From the NCBI GenBank assembly GCA_023262855.1, contig JALQYQ010000016.1, positions 1 through 64,000 of the forward strand: a stretch of DNA of 64,000 bases. The letters are read 5' to 3'. The translations under genes and the position numbers were made by a program. The notes beneath the pieces are model-generated. The model was not told the origin of the DNA. It was given only the letters and a program-made list of their open reading frames with translations, and searched no databases. Position 1 is the first letter of the stretch; each line of letters begins with the position of its first letter. Positions 25,575 to 32,756 of the stretch are shown piece by piece. Source of the DNA: Crocinitomicaceae bacterium (GTDB taxonomy: Bacteria; Bacteroidota; Bacteroidia; Flavobacteriales_D; Crocinitomicaceae).

Positions 25575-26732
25575 TTACTTGAGTGCTTTATGAATATCTT
25601 CCCAGATATCGTCAATATGTTCTAATCCAATCGATAAGCGAACTAAGCCGTCCGTTATTCCTACTTCCAAGCGCTGTTCCGATGTTAATTTCGAATGGGT
25701 TGTTGATGCTGGATGCGTTGCAATACTACGTGTATCACCCAAATTGGCAGTCAATGAAAATAGATTCAATTGATCTAAGAATTTTCTTCCAGCTTCTAAT
25801 CCACCTTTTAATTCAAAACTGACAATTCCCCCACCCTTTTTCATCTGTTTAATCACAATTTCATATTGTGGATGCGATTTCAAGAACGGATATTTCACAC
25901 ATTCGATGGCTTCATGTCCTTCTAATCGGGTGGCAATCTCTAGTGCATTTTTACAATGACGTTCCATTCTCACATCCAACGTTTCAAGCGATTTTGACAA
26001 TGTCCAAGCATTGAATGGACTTAAAGCCGGACCTGTATGACGCGCAAATGCTTTAACTTTCTCAATAATTTCAACAGATGAAAGGATTAATCCTCCCAAT
26101 GTTCTTCCTTGTCCATCGATGTATTTCGTTGCCGAATGAATCGTAACATCTGCCCCAAAATCAATTGGACGCTGCAACAAAGGCGTTGCAAAACAATTAT
26201 CAACAGCAAATAAAAGAGAATGACGTTTCGTAATCGAAGCAATTTTCTCCAAATCAATAATATCCAATCCTGGATTGCTTGGTGTTTCTAAAAACAAAAT
26301 CTTTGTTGCTGGCGTGATTGCATTTTCAAATCCTTCGTAATCGTCAAAATCAACATAGGTTGTTGTGATTCCCCATTTTGGTAAAATCTCTGTGAACAAG
26401 CGATGCGTTGATCCAAAGACCGAACGAGCAGAAACGATGTGATCACCACTTTGCAACAATGCTCCAAAGAATGTGAATACAGCTGCCATTCCAGAAGCCG
26501 TTGCCCAACCCGTTTCAGCGTTTTCCAACACCGCCATTTTATCAATCAATTCTTGCACATTCGGATTCGCATAACGGGAATAAATTTCCCCTTCTTTTTC
26601 ATCCGCGAATTGCGCACGCATGTCTTCCGCATCGTCAAATACGTAGCTGCTTGTAAGATATAATGGAACTGAATGTTCGTGATGTTTCGTTCGTTCGTTT
26701 TGAAGGCGAATGGCCAATGTTTCTTTTTCCAT
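25575..26732 (-). CDS. metZ: O-acyl-homoserine sulfhydrylase (MetZ-like PLP enzyme)
   Basis: A 385-residue PLP enzyme of the Cys/Met metabolism family. The Schiff-base Lys203 is in HSATKYIDGQGRTLGG, the PLP-ring Asp178 in VDNCFATP, and the YSRYANPN phosphate loop lies near residue 51. The GQGR sequence after the lysine is characteristic of O-succinylhomoserine sulfhydrylases (MetZ), which condense an activated homoserine with sulfide to homocysteine. MetX, encoded in the same operon, would supply the activated homoserine. Cystathionine synthase or lyase are less likely given the operon. It is the last gene, 3 nt behind the OsmC gene, and is followed by a strong terminator. Confidence 0.92.
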   Translation of the reverse strand: MEKETLAIRLQNERTKHHEHSVPLYLTSSYVFDDAEDMRAQFADEKEGEIYSRYANPNVQELIDKMAVLENAETGWATASGMAAVFTFFGALLQSGDHIVSARSVFGSTHRLFTEILPKWGITTTYVDFDDYEGFENAITPATKILFLETPSNPGLDIIDLEKIASITKRHSLLFAVDNCFATPLLQRPIDFGADVTIHSATKYIDGQGRTLGGLILSSVEIIEKVKAFARHTGPALSPFNAWTLSKSLETLDVRMERHCKNALEIATRLEGHEAIECVKYPFLKSHPQYEIVIKQMKKGGGIVSFELKGGLEAGRKFLDQLNLFSLTANLGDTRSIATHPASTTHSKLTSEQRLEVGITDGLVRLSIGLEHIDDIWEDIHKALK

Positions 26733-26735
26733 GGT

Positions 26736-27146
26736 TCAAATCTGTTCGCTTGTGAAAATGAGTTCTATTTGATTGTTTAAACTTGCTGCAACTGAGCAAT
26801 ATTTTTCAAGTGACAAGGCAATTGCTTTGTTCGCTTTAGCCAAATCAACTGCAGCGTCAAAGCGAAATGACAATTCGATTTTCTCGAACGGTGAAGGTTC
26901 TCCTTCTTTACGCACAGCATTGATTTCAACTGAATAATCAAGTAATTCAATGCGTTGTTTTTGTAAAATCAATAGTGTGTCAATCGAAGCACACGAAGCC
27001 AAGGAGCCAGCTAATAATTCCATCGGACGAAAGCCCAAGCCTTTACCACCAATCGCAGGATTTCCATCGATGATCACTTTATTATTTGCCTCATTACTCA
27101 ATTCGAGTACAAAAGGGGCTTCGATTCGTTTTAAATTTAATTTCAT
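26736..27146 (-). CDS. OsmC/Ohr family protein
   Basis: A 136-residue cytosolic protein of the OsmC fold. The two family cysteines are Cys52 (GSLASCASIDTLLIL) and Cys117 (LEKYCSVAASL), with GFRPMELLAGSLA before the first. OsmC/Ohr enzymes reduce organic hydroperoxides with thiols, while many relatives have no known substrate. Its place between the YeeE-type transporter halves and metZ suggests a job in handling reactive sulfur or a sulfur carrier; that is inference. Its start overlaps the stop of the DUF6691 gene (ATGA, 4 nt), and metZ follows after 3 nt. Confidence 0.88.
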   Translation of the reverse strand: MKLNLKRIEAPFVLELSNEANNKVIIDGNPAIGGKGLGFRPMELLAGSLASCASIDTLLILQKQRIELLDYSVEINAVRKEGEPSPFEKIELSFRFDAAVDLAKANKAIALSLEKYCSVAASLNNQIELIFTSEQI

Positions 27147-27562
27147 GCTTTCGGCAATTTACGTTCAACCAATGCGAAAAGGACAGTTCCAACAAATGCG
27201 CCTGCCAATAATATGATTCCAATTTTCCAATGCAAACCAACCAATATATAAACTGGTGCAGAACAAGCTCCTGAAATCGACCAACCTAATCCAAAGATTA
27301 ATCCGCCAAATATGTTCGCTTTCCATTCCAATTTTTTCGGCTTCACTTCGATTTCATTTCCATAAATTGATTTCTGTTTGTTGCGTTTCAGGATGTATAA
27401 AAACACTGCAGAAGTTGCAATTGCAGAAAACAATAAACCAAACATATGGAACGATTGAAAATGAAACATTTCTTGAATTCTATACCACGAAAATGCTTGT
27501 GATGCCAAGAGAATACTTCCAAAAAAGAATCCCAATGCGAGTGTTATGATAAATTTCAACAT
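27143..27562 (-). CDS. DUF6691 / YeeE-type sulfur transporter half, subunit 2
   Basis: A 139-residue membrane protein with four predicted helices. The GLIFGLGWSISGACSAP segment holds the conserved Cys of YeeE/YedE-type thiosulfate transporters. In Bacteroidota these transporters are often split into two half-size proteins, and this is the DUF6691-type half. The partner gene lies 1 nt upstream. In the TsuA transporter, paired cysteines along the pore relay thiosulfate; the same role is likely here. A 4-nt ATGA overlap leads into the OsmC gene. It probably supplies sulfur for the MetX-MetZ route. Confidence 0.87.
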   Translation of the reverse strand: MLKFIITLALGFFFGSILLASQAFSWYRIQEMFHFQSFHMFGLLFSAIATSAVFLYILKRNKQKSIYGNEIEVKPKKLEWKANIFGGLIFGLGWSISGACSAPVYILVGLHWKIGIILLAGAFVGTVLFALVERKLPKA

Positions 27563-27563
27563 C

Positions 27564-28055
27564 TTAAAAAATAAATGGATTAACGAAAAATGAACCGATT
27601 AGTCCGCCTATGAAAAACGAAACAGTTGCTAGAATGGAACTAGTTGCAAATTGAGAAACGCCCATGATACAATGTCCTGCTGTACAACCATTCGCGTAAC
27701 GCGCACCAAATCCAACTAAAATTCCTCCAACGAAAAATTGCAAACCGTTTTTCACATCGTAAATGTTCACCGCAAGTTTTTCATAGTCTCGAATTGGCTG
27801 AATAACAACGGCATCAAACGCACCAAACACTTGATAAGCGGCGAAACCGGATAAAATTAAGCCCAAAGCAAATTGAATCTGCCAGCGATCTCCATCTTTT
27901 TGGTACGAAAAATATGGAATCTTAGGTAACAATACTGCACCAATAAAGCGATAACTCGATGAAATACCGAATTGTTTTTCTCTTAAAATTAAGAGGGCAG
28001 GAACAATTAATCCAATCAGTGGTCCTGCTATGAACCAAGGTAAGGGAGCATTCAT
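27564..28055 (-). CDS. YeeE/YedE sulfur transporter half, subunit 1
   Basis: A 163-residue membrane protein with about four to five helices and the family signature ARYANGCTAGHCIMGVSQFA, whose two cysteines correspond to the substrate-relay Cys of YeeE/TsuA. It is half the length of the fused transporter and is followed after 1 nt by the DUF6691 half, so the two probably assemble into one transporter in the inner membrane. The gene begins 3 nt after the homoserine dehydrogenase stop, within the SAM-controlled met operon. This supports a role in importing thiosulfate or related sulfur compounds for methionine synthesis (inference from context). Confidence 0.88.
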   Translation of the reverse strand: MNAPLPWFIAGPLIGLIVPALLILREKQFGISSSYRFIGAVLLPKIPYFSYQKDGDRWQIQFALGLILSGFAAYQVFGAFDAVVIQPIRDYEKLAVNIYDVKNGLQFFVGGILVGFGARYANGCTAGHCIMGVSQFATSSILATVSFFIGGLIGSFFVNPFIF

Positions 28056-28058
28056 AAC

Positions 28059-29309
28059 TTATAGTTCAAATTCTGTTAAATACTGAATACGTTCTGATTT
28101 TAATTTCTCTGGTTGATTTGCTGCTACAAATGCGTCAGGAAGAACAATGAAAGACAAATCTGGCAATTGGTTTAAATCCAGTTCTTTCACGTCTTCAAAA
28201 CGTACCCAACCCGTTTGGTAATTGTACGTTTCACTTTGATACACCTCATCAACACGGTAAAAAGGAATCGTATTGATTGCTTCAATGAATTGAGACCCCA
28301 CATATGCTTTTAAGTAGAAATCATCTTGAAAATTCACATTTTCATTTCCAATTGACTTTCTGTATTCATATTGATAATCAAATTGAAGTGCCGAAATATC
28401 TGAAAGCACAGCACTTGCTGTTGGATAACTACCAGCACCTTTTCCAATGAACAATTGTTTGTCTGAGAACAAAGCCTCAACAACTACTGCATTGAATTCA
28501 TTGTCCACTTGGTAAGCGAAATGATCGCTTTTTACGAAATGCGGAGCAACGAAACCTACGATATCATTTCCAAGTTTTTCTGCACGTGAAAATAATTTAA
28601 TCCTGTATCCTTTTTCACCAGCATATTTGACATCTTGTGGTTTGATGTTACGAATTCCATAATTGAAGACGTCTTTCGGTTCAACCACCAATCCAAAGGC
28701 ATGTTTAATCAACAATACCAATTTGTATTTCGAATCGAAACCATCCACATCCAATGTTGGATCGATTTCAGCGAATCCTAATTCTTGTGCTTTCGCCAAT
28801 GCTTCTTCATACGCAACTCCATGATTCGATTGCGTTAATATGTAATTCGTTGTTCCGTTTACAATTCCTTGAACCGACGACAATGAATCGTTGTTGTAAT
28901 ACTCTTCCAAATTTCGAATGATTGGAATTGATCCGCCAACTGCTGCTTCGTACAAGAATGATACGTTATTTTCTTTTGCTGTAGCAATCAATTCTTCCAA
29001 ATGCTCAGCAATTAATTTTTTATTGGCAGAAACGACATGCTTTCCATTTTTCAATGCTTCCAAAACGATTGCATAAGCTGCTTCGCTATCATTGATTAAT
29101 TCTACAACAACATTGATTGAATCGTCTTTCAGAATTGCATCTTTATCATACAAAAATGCTTCTGCTGGTAAACCTCTTTTTTTCGTCGGATCTTTTACAA
29201 CAATTTTTGTGATGCGCGCTTCCAATAATTTACTCTTGTTTAACACTTCATACAATCCAGTTCCAACTACCCCGAAACCAAATAAACCGATATTTAATCT
29301 ACTTCTCAT
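28059..29309 (-). CDS. Homoserine dehydrogenase
   Basis: A 416-residue NAD(P)-dependent enzyme that reduces aspartate semialdehyde to homoserine, the branch point for methionine and threonine. The Rossmann motif GLFGFGVVGTGLYE (about 8-21), NKKLIAEH, GIVNGTTNYILTQS and EIDPTLDVDGFDSKYKL are typical. The C-terminal 80 residues do not show an obvious ACT domain. It is a stand-alone enzyme, not fused to aspartokinase. Its ATG overlaps the metX stop by 4 nt (ATGA), so homoserine production is tied to its own acylation under SAM-responsive control. Confidence 0.93.
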   Translation of the reverse strand: MRSRLNIGLFGFGVVGTGLYEVLNKSKLLEARITKIVVKDPTKKRGLPAEAFLYDKDAILKDDSINVVVELINDSEAAYAIVLEALKNGKHVVSANKKLIAEHLEELIATAKENNVSFLYEAAVGGSIPIIRNLEEYYNNDSLSSVQGIVNGTTNYILTQSNHGVAYEEALAKAQELGFAEIDPTLDVDGFDSKYKLVLLIKHAFGLVVEPKDVFNYGIRNIKPQDVKYAGEKGYRIKLFSRAEKLGNDIVGFVAPHFVKSDHFAYQVDNEFNAVVVEALFSDKQLFIGKGAGSYPTASAVLSDISALQFDYQYEYRKSIGNENVNFQDDFYLKAYVGSQFIEAINTIPFYRVDEVYQSETYNYQTGWVRFEDVKELDLNQLPDLSFIVLPDAFVAANQPEKLKSERIQYLTEFEL

Positions 29310-30370
29310 GCTACTACTTTTTTTGTTGTTGTTTTAAAAATTGTTGGACGATTTCCTTTAAAGTCATTGTATAGAAAGTCCGAAATAAGGCTTGTTAATT
29401 GTGTGTTTTCCACTAAGAATCCGTCATGACCGAATTCAGAATCAATTTTTCCGAAGAAAGCATTTGGAATCCATTCGCTTAAATACGCTTGTTCTGAAAT
29501 TGGGAACAATAAATCTGATTCAATTCCAATCACCAAGGTTCTCGCTTTGATTTGTTGAAGAGCAATTTCCACTGATGGACGTTTTCTTCCAACATTGTGC
29601 GCATCCATTGCTTTCGATAAAATCAAATAGGAATACGCATTGAAACGTTTTGCTAGTTTTTCTCCTTGGTAATGTTGATACGATGCTGCCAGGAAATTAT
29701 CAGTTGTGTGATTTCCTGGATTTGTTTGTGTTTTCGCATAACCATCGTAAGAGCGGTAACTTAACATTGCAATTGCACGTGCTGAAATCAATCCGTTTCT
29801 TCCTCCGTCGACGTTTCCATTTCCAAAGGTTTGATCAGCGAAAAGCGCCAAGCGTTGCGTTTCATTGAAGGCAATCCCAAAAGCAGAATGACGCGCATTT
29901 GTTGCAATCAAAATCAAGTTTTCAATTCGATTATTTTGTTCAATTGCCCATTCCAAGGCTTGTTGTCCACCAAGGGAAGCTCCAACCAATAAATTGATTT
30001 TTTCGATTCCCAAATGTTCACGCAATAAATCATGCGCTCTTGCCATATCACGCGTTGTAACAAACGGGAAATGATCCAAAACAGGTTCGTCATTTTTGAA
30101 GGTATTCAACGGACCGCTGGTACCATAATGTGAACCCAAAATATTTGCACAAACAATAAAATGTTCTGATGGATTGAATAAATCATTTTCACCAAAAACG
30201 CCATTCCACCAATCAAAAACATCGCTGTTAGCTGTTAATGCGTGTGTTACCCAAACGACATTGTTTTTTGAAGGATCAAAGGTTCCAAATGTGTGATAAG
30301 CAATTTGTAAATTTTCGATTATTTCACCGCTTTCCAATTTGAAAGCTTGGTGCGTATTATAAATATTCAT
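29306..30370 (-). CDS. metX: Homoserine O-acyltransferase (MetX)
   Basis: A 354-residue alpha/beta-hydrolase-fold enzyme. The nucleophile Ser132 is in LLVGASLGGQQALEWA, and the catalytic His in FGHDGFLVE. The entry ILGSHYGTSGP and WVTHALTANSD are family hallmarks. MetX activates homoserine with acetyl-CoA; some MetX-clade enzymes use succinyl-CoA instead, so the acyl group is left open, although the downstream MetZ type hints at succinyl. It is the first structural gene of the met operon. The ATG lies 59 nt after the hairpin of a putative attenuator and about 90 nt after the leader peptide stop. Confidence 0.94.
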   Translation of the reverse strand: MNIYNTHQAFKLESGEIIENLQIAYHTFGTFDPSKNNVVWVTHALTANSDVFDWWNGVFGENDLFNPSEHFIVCANILGSHYGTSGPLNTFKNDEPVLDHFPFVTTRDMARAHDLLREHLGIEKINLLVGASLGGQQALEWAIEQNNRIENLILIATNARHSAFGIAFNETQRLALFADQTFGNGNVDGGRNGLISARAIAMLSYRSYDGYAKTQTNPGNHTTDNFLAASYQHYQGEKLAKRFNAYSYLILSKAMDAHNVGRKRPSVEIALQQIKARTLVIGIESDLLFPISEQAYLSEWIPNAFFGKIDSEFGHDGFLVENTQLTSLISDFLYNDFKGNRPTIFKTTTKKVVA

Positions 30371-30429
30371 GTTGAATTATTGAGTGGTAAATAAAAAATT
30401 GAAAGCACTATCAGCGAGATGCGATAGTT

Positions 30430-30467
30430 AAAAAATGCTAGAATTATCTGAACTGATCAGATTAGCA
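30430..30467 (-). terminator. Putative attenuator terminator overlapping the leader peptide stop
   Basis: On the minus strand TGCTA-ATCTGA (30457-30467) pairs with TCAGAT (30446-30451) and TAGCA (30436-30440), with a 5-nt loop and a 5-nt bulge; six T follow at once (30430-30435). The 5' arm contains the last Cys codon (TGC) and the TAA stop of the leader peptide. This is the layout expected for ribosome-controlled attenuation before metX. Confidence 0.6.
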
Positions 30468-30587
30468 CATGCAGCAACAGCAGCACATACAGCACATTGA
30501 GTAGAATCCTACAACGGAAATTGATTTCACTGCTTTCAGGGTTGAAAGACTTTTTTCTTGGCTTGAAGAATGTAATTCCTTTTTCAT
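30462..30587 (-). CDS. Cys/Met-rich leader peptide, 41 aa
   Basis: A 41-codon ORF between the SAM riboswitch and metX: MKKELHSSSQEKSLSTLKAV, then KSISVVGFYS and the end MCCMCCCCCMC. The last eleven codons hold eight Cys and three Met, the two sulfur amino acids that this operon serves. Such a run is the hallmark of leader peptides that sense charged tRNA by ribosome stalling. The stop codon and last Cys codon lie inside the 5' arm of a hairpin followed by U6. The ATG at 30587 is 10 nt after the riboswitch P1 stem. The frame is open upstream through the riboswitch, but that part is not credible protein. That it is translated is inference. Confidence 0.65.
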   Translation of the reverse strand: MKKELHSSSQEKSLSTLKAVKSISVVGFYSMCCMCCCCCMC

Positions 30588-30596
30588 AATCTGTTG

Positions 30597-30718
30597 TTTA
30601 TATTCTTCCGAACATTCGGAATCAGGAATTGGCACCGGTTTTCCAACCCCGTGCGTACGGGACTTAAAGTTGGTTGCCAGAGGATCACAGAGCCTGTCTC
30701 TCACCTCTTCTTTATAAA
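30597..30718 (-). promoter_or_regulatory. SAM-I (S-box) riboswitch of the met operon
   Basis: The minus strand shows the S-box core in order: P1 arm TTTATA, AAGAAGAGGTGAGAGACAGG, TCCTCTGGCAACC, a P3 hairpin region CCCGTACGCACGGG, GGTGCCAATTCC, a P4 hairpin TTCCGAATGTTCGGAA, and the closing P1 arm TATAAA. The GGCAACC and GGTGCCAATTCC blocks are diagnostic. SAM binding should switch off expression. It ends only about 10 nt before the leader peptide ATG, so it may act on that start or on the later terminator. Confidence 0.92.
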
Positions 30719-30759
30719 TCTTAGATTCACCGTTTGTGAAAATGATGCTGCAAATGTTT

Positions 30760-30767
30760 TAAATTTG
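30760..30767 (+). promoter_or_regulatory. -7 promoter box for the gene at 30831
   Basis: TAAATTTG is an exact TAnnTTTG match on the plus strand. TTTG at 30733-30736 could be its -33 element, though the 23-nt spacer is long. The predicted 5' leader is about 60 nt. Confidence 0.45.
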
Positions 30768-30830
30768 TTTTCGTTTTACCAAACATTTTTTGATTTATTT
30801 TTTTTCACCTGTCATTTTAAGCTACAAATT

Positions 30831-31235
30831 ATGTCCAAAATCAACTTTAGTAAACTACTCATTCCTATCGCTTTAACTGCGCTAATTGGTTATTTTTCGT
30901 ACACCTATTTTTTGAAGGATATTATTTTAAATAATTCAACACAAACCATTGAATTGAAAGATTTTGGTCTTTCAAAAGCATGTAATTTGAAAAAACATGA
31001 AGGTCAATCGAGTATTTCTTCACTTGAAATTGAACTTTCTGGAACAAGTACAGACAATTTATACTTGGTTTTTGGTCCAACAAAAGATCAATTAGTGGAA
31101 CAAATTCAATTAAAAAAAGGGACGATTGACTTTCAAAAATCGACTGAATGGAAAACGGATAATTGTTATTTTTTAATCATCAATGAAAAAGGTGAAAGCG
31201 TTGATTTGAAATTGGATTATCGTTTTATTCACTGA
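30831..31235 (+). CDS. Small membrane-anchored protein of unknown function
   Basis: A 134-residue protein with one N-terminal hydrophobic segment (LLIPIALTALIGYFSYTYFL, about 9-28), after which the chain is probably periplasmic. The rest has regular beta-strand patterns (SSLEIELSGTSTDNLYLVFG, DNCYFLIINEKGESVDLKLD). I recognise no family. The frame is open 5' into the riboswitch region on the other strand, but the ATG at 30831 (MSKINFSKLL) fits the promoter and the membrane segment. It is 31 nt upstream of the AI-2E-type permease gene on the same strand. Confidence 0.7.
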   Translation: MSKINFSKLLIPIALTALIGYFSYTYFLKDIILNNSTQTIELKDFGLSKACNLKKHEGQSSISSLEIELSGTSTDNLYLVFGPTKDQLVEQIQLKKGTIDFQKSTEWKTDNCYFLIINEKGESVDLKLDYRFIH

Positions 31236-31266
31236 TTTCGAACCAGATAATTTATATCTTTAAATC

Positions 31267-32295
31267 ATGAAAATAGCAAATGTTGCCAACGCGTTAATCC
31301 TTGTTTTTGGATGTGTCATTCTCCTCATTTTTGGTAAGAGTTTGTTGTTTCCATTTCTCTTTGCCTTGTTGATTTATTTTTTAATTCGTGCCATTCGCCG
31401 TTTGATTGATCGCTTGCCCTACATTAAAAATCATATTCCATCTTGGCTTAAAAATGCGCTTGCTTCGCTTATCATTTTTGCCTTATTGGGATTCACAGGA
31501 CAAATGTTACTCATCAATAGTCGTGCGTTGATTAATTCGTTTAGCAACTACCAAGGGAACATCGATTCAATTGTCGCACAGATTAATCAACTGACAGGAA
31601 TCAATGTTAGTCAAACGATTACCGACAAATTAAGTGATGTTGAAATCGCCAAAATGGTAAATCCTATTTTGAATTCAGTTACTGGCATCATGGGCAATAT
31701 CATGATGGTCTTGTTCTATTTGATTTTCTTGTTTATTGAAGAATCGAATTTCAAAATGAAGATGCATTTGATTTTCTCAAATCCTGAAAAATACAGAGAA
31801 ATCAAAGAATTGTTGGGAAACATCGAACATTCAATTACGCATTACATTGGTTTAAAAACCTTGATAAGTTTTATTTCAGCAACGATTTGTTTCATTACTT
31901 TGTTTGCTTTCGGTGTCAATTCACCCTTGTTCTGGGCTTCGCTCATTTTTATCATGAATTTCATTCCAGTCATCGGAGCTTTGTTAGCAGTTATTCTTCC
32001 TTCTTTATTCGCGATGATTCAATTTGGAGAAATGCCGTATGCGCTGCTTATATTCTTTGTTCTTGGAACAATTCAAACGTTGATTTTAAACTTATTGGAA
32101 CCAAAATTAATGGGCGATTCATTGAATATTAGTCCGTTAGTTGCCTTGCTTTCTTTGGCTTTCTGGGGAGCAATATGGGGAATCACAGGAATGATTGTCA
32201 GTGTTCCGATTACAGTGATTATCATTATCCTTTTGGCGCATTTCGAACGAACTCGTCCAATTGCCATTTTGTTATCGCATCAAGGAAAAGTTTAA
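31267..32295 (+). CDS. AI-2E family transporter / PerM-like permease
   Basis: A 342-residue inner-membrane protein of the AI-2E transporter (UPF0118) family with about seven helices. The signatures NFIPVIGALLAVILPSLFA and LNLLEPKLMGDSLNISPLV followed by WGIWGI-like helices are near the C-terminus. The family includes putative autoinducer-2 exporters and Na+/H+ antiporters, so the substrate is open. TATCTTTA (31255-31262, one mismatch to TAnnTTTG) sits 4 nt before the ATG, suggesting a nearly leaderless transcript. Directly behind the stop lies the remnant of the DUF6929 gene end. Confidence 0.88.
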   Translation: MKIANVANALILVFGCVILLIFGKSLLFPFLFALLIYFLIRAIRRLIDRLPYIKNHIPSWLKNALASLIIFALLGFTGQMLLINSRALINSFSNYQGNIDSIVAQINQLTGINVSQTITDKLSDVEIAKMVNPILNSVTGIMGNIMMVLFYLIFLFIEESNFKMKMHLIFSNPEKYREIKELLGNIEHSITHYIGLKTLISFISATICFITLFAFGVNSPLFWASLIFIMNFIPVIGALLAVILPSLFAMIQFGEMPYALLIFFVLGTIQTLILNLLEPKLMGDSLNISPLVALLSLAFWGAIWGITGMIVSVPITVIIIILLAHFERTRPIAILLSHQGKV

Positions 32296-32296
32296 T

Positions 32297-32357
32297 TAAT
32301 TCACAATTGTCACTTCCAATAATTCAGAAGCACTGCCATCGCTGTCTGTTACTGCCA
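32297..32357 (-). pseudogene. Orphan 3' end of a DUF6929-type gene (61 bp, copy A)
   Basis: This 61-bp stretch matches 33928-33988, the 3' end of the intact DUF6929 gene, at 58 of 61 positions. Read on the minus strand it encodes AVTDSDGSASELLEVTIVN and a TAA stop, the same residues as the intact gene. All three differences fall at third codon positions. No upstream part of this gene remains: homology ends at 32357, where unrelated plus-strand T9SS sequence begins. It marks one edge of a rearranged segment. Confidence 0.85.
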
Positions 32358-32756
32358 AGAATTCTCATCACAGGATTCAAAATTCTTCTAGATATTGCTT
32401 GTTTAGATCCAATGACCAATGGTTCAGCAGTCTATCAAGCTAGAGCAATTCTTGATTGGGATGGTTTTTGTGAACAAAACGAAAATAAATCGGTACAAGT
32501 TTTAGCTAACGATTATGAAGTTAGTTTTAGTCGATCAACTATTTATCCAAATCCTTCAAATGGCTCTTTTACAATAGAATCTACAGAATTGATGAAATTA
32601 ATTATCATTTACGACTTAAAAGGTGTTAAATTAGTTGAATATACAGCTCATAACACGTTAGAAATTATTAATTCAAATTTAAAAACAGGTGTTTATTTGA
32701 TTAAGGTACATTTAGCCAATGGTGGAATTGAATCACATAAAATTAGTATTTATTAA
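32358..32756 (+). pseudogene. 3' fragment of a T9SS-secreted protein gene (type A sorting tail)
   Basis: The frame ending at 32756 encodes 132 residues that close with a complete type A T9SS C-terminal domain: STIYPNPSNGSFTIES, LIIIYDLKGVKLVEY, LKTGVYLIKVHLANG and a final HKISIY. It has no start codon, signal peptide or 5' domain; the frame enters directly from the duplicated DUF6929 end and, before that, from antisense-like sequence. It is therefore a truncated gene left by a recombination event. Codon choice is more AT-rich than in the flanking genes. The next T9SS gene begins inside or just after its stop. Confidence 0.75.

Noticed and set aside
30588-30704. Upstream extension of the Cys/Met leader peptide frame through the riboswitch
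   Set aside because: The extension simply reads the conserved riboswitch core; the ATG at 30587 lies just after P1.
30594-30830. Plus-strand N-terminal extension of the gene at 30831 (ORF open from 30594)
   Set aside because: It is the reverse strand of the SAM riboswitch; an exact -7 box at 30760-30767 and the ATG at 30831 mark the real start.
32175-32357. Plus-strand coding sequence upstream of the T9SS fragment
   Set aside because: It is an out-of-frame shadow of the AI-2E permease gene and of the antisense DUF6929 gene end.
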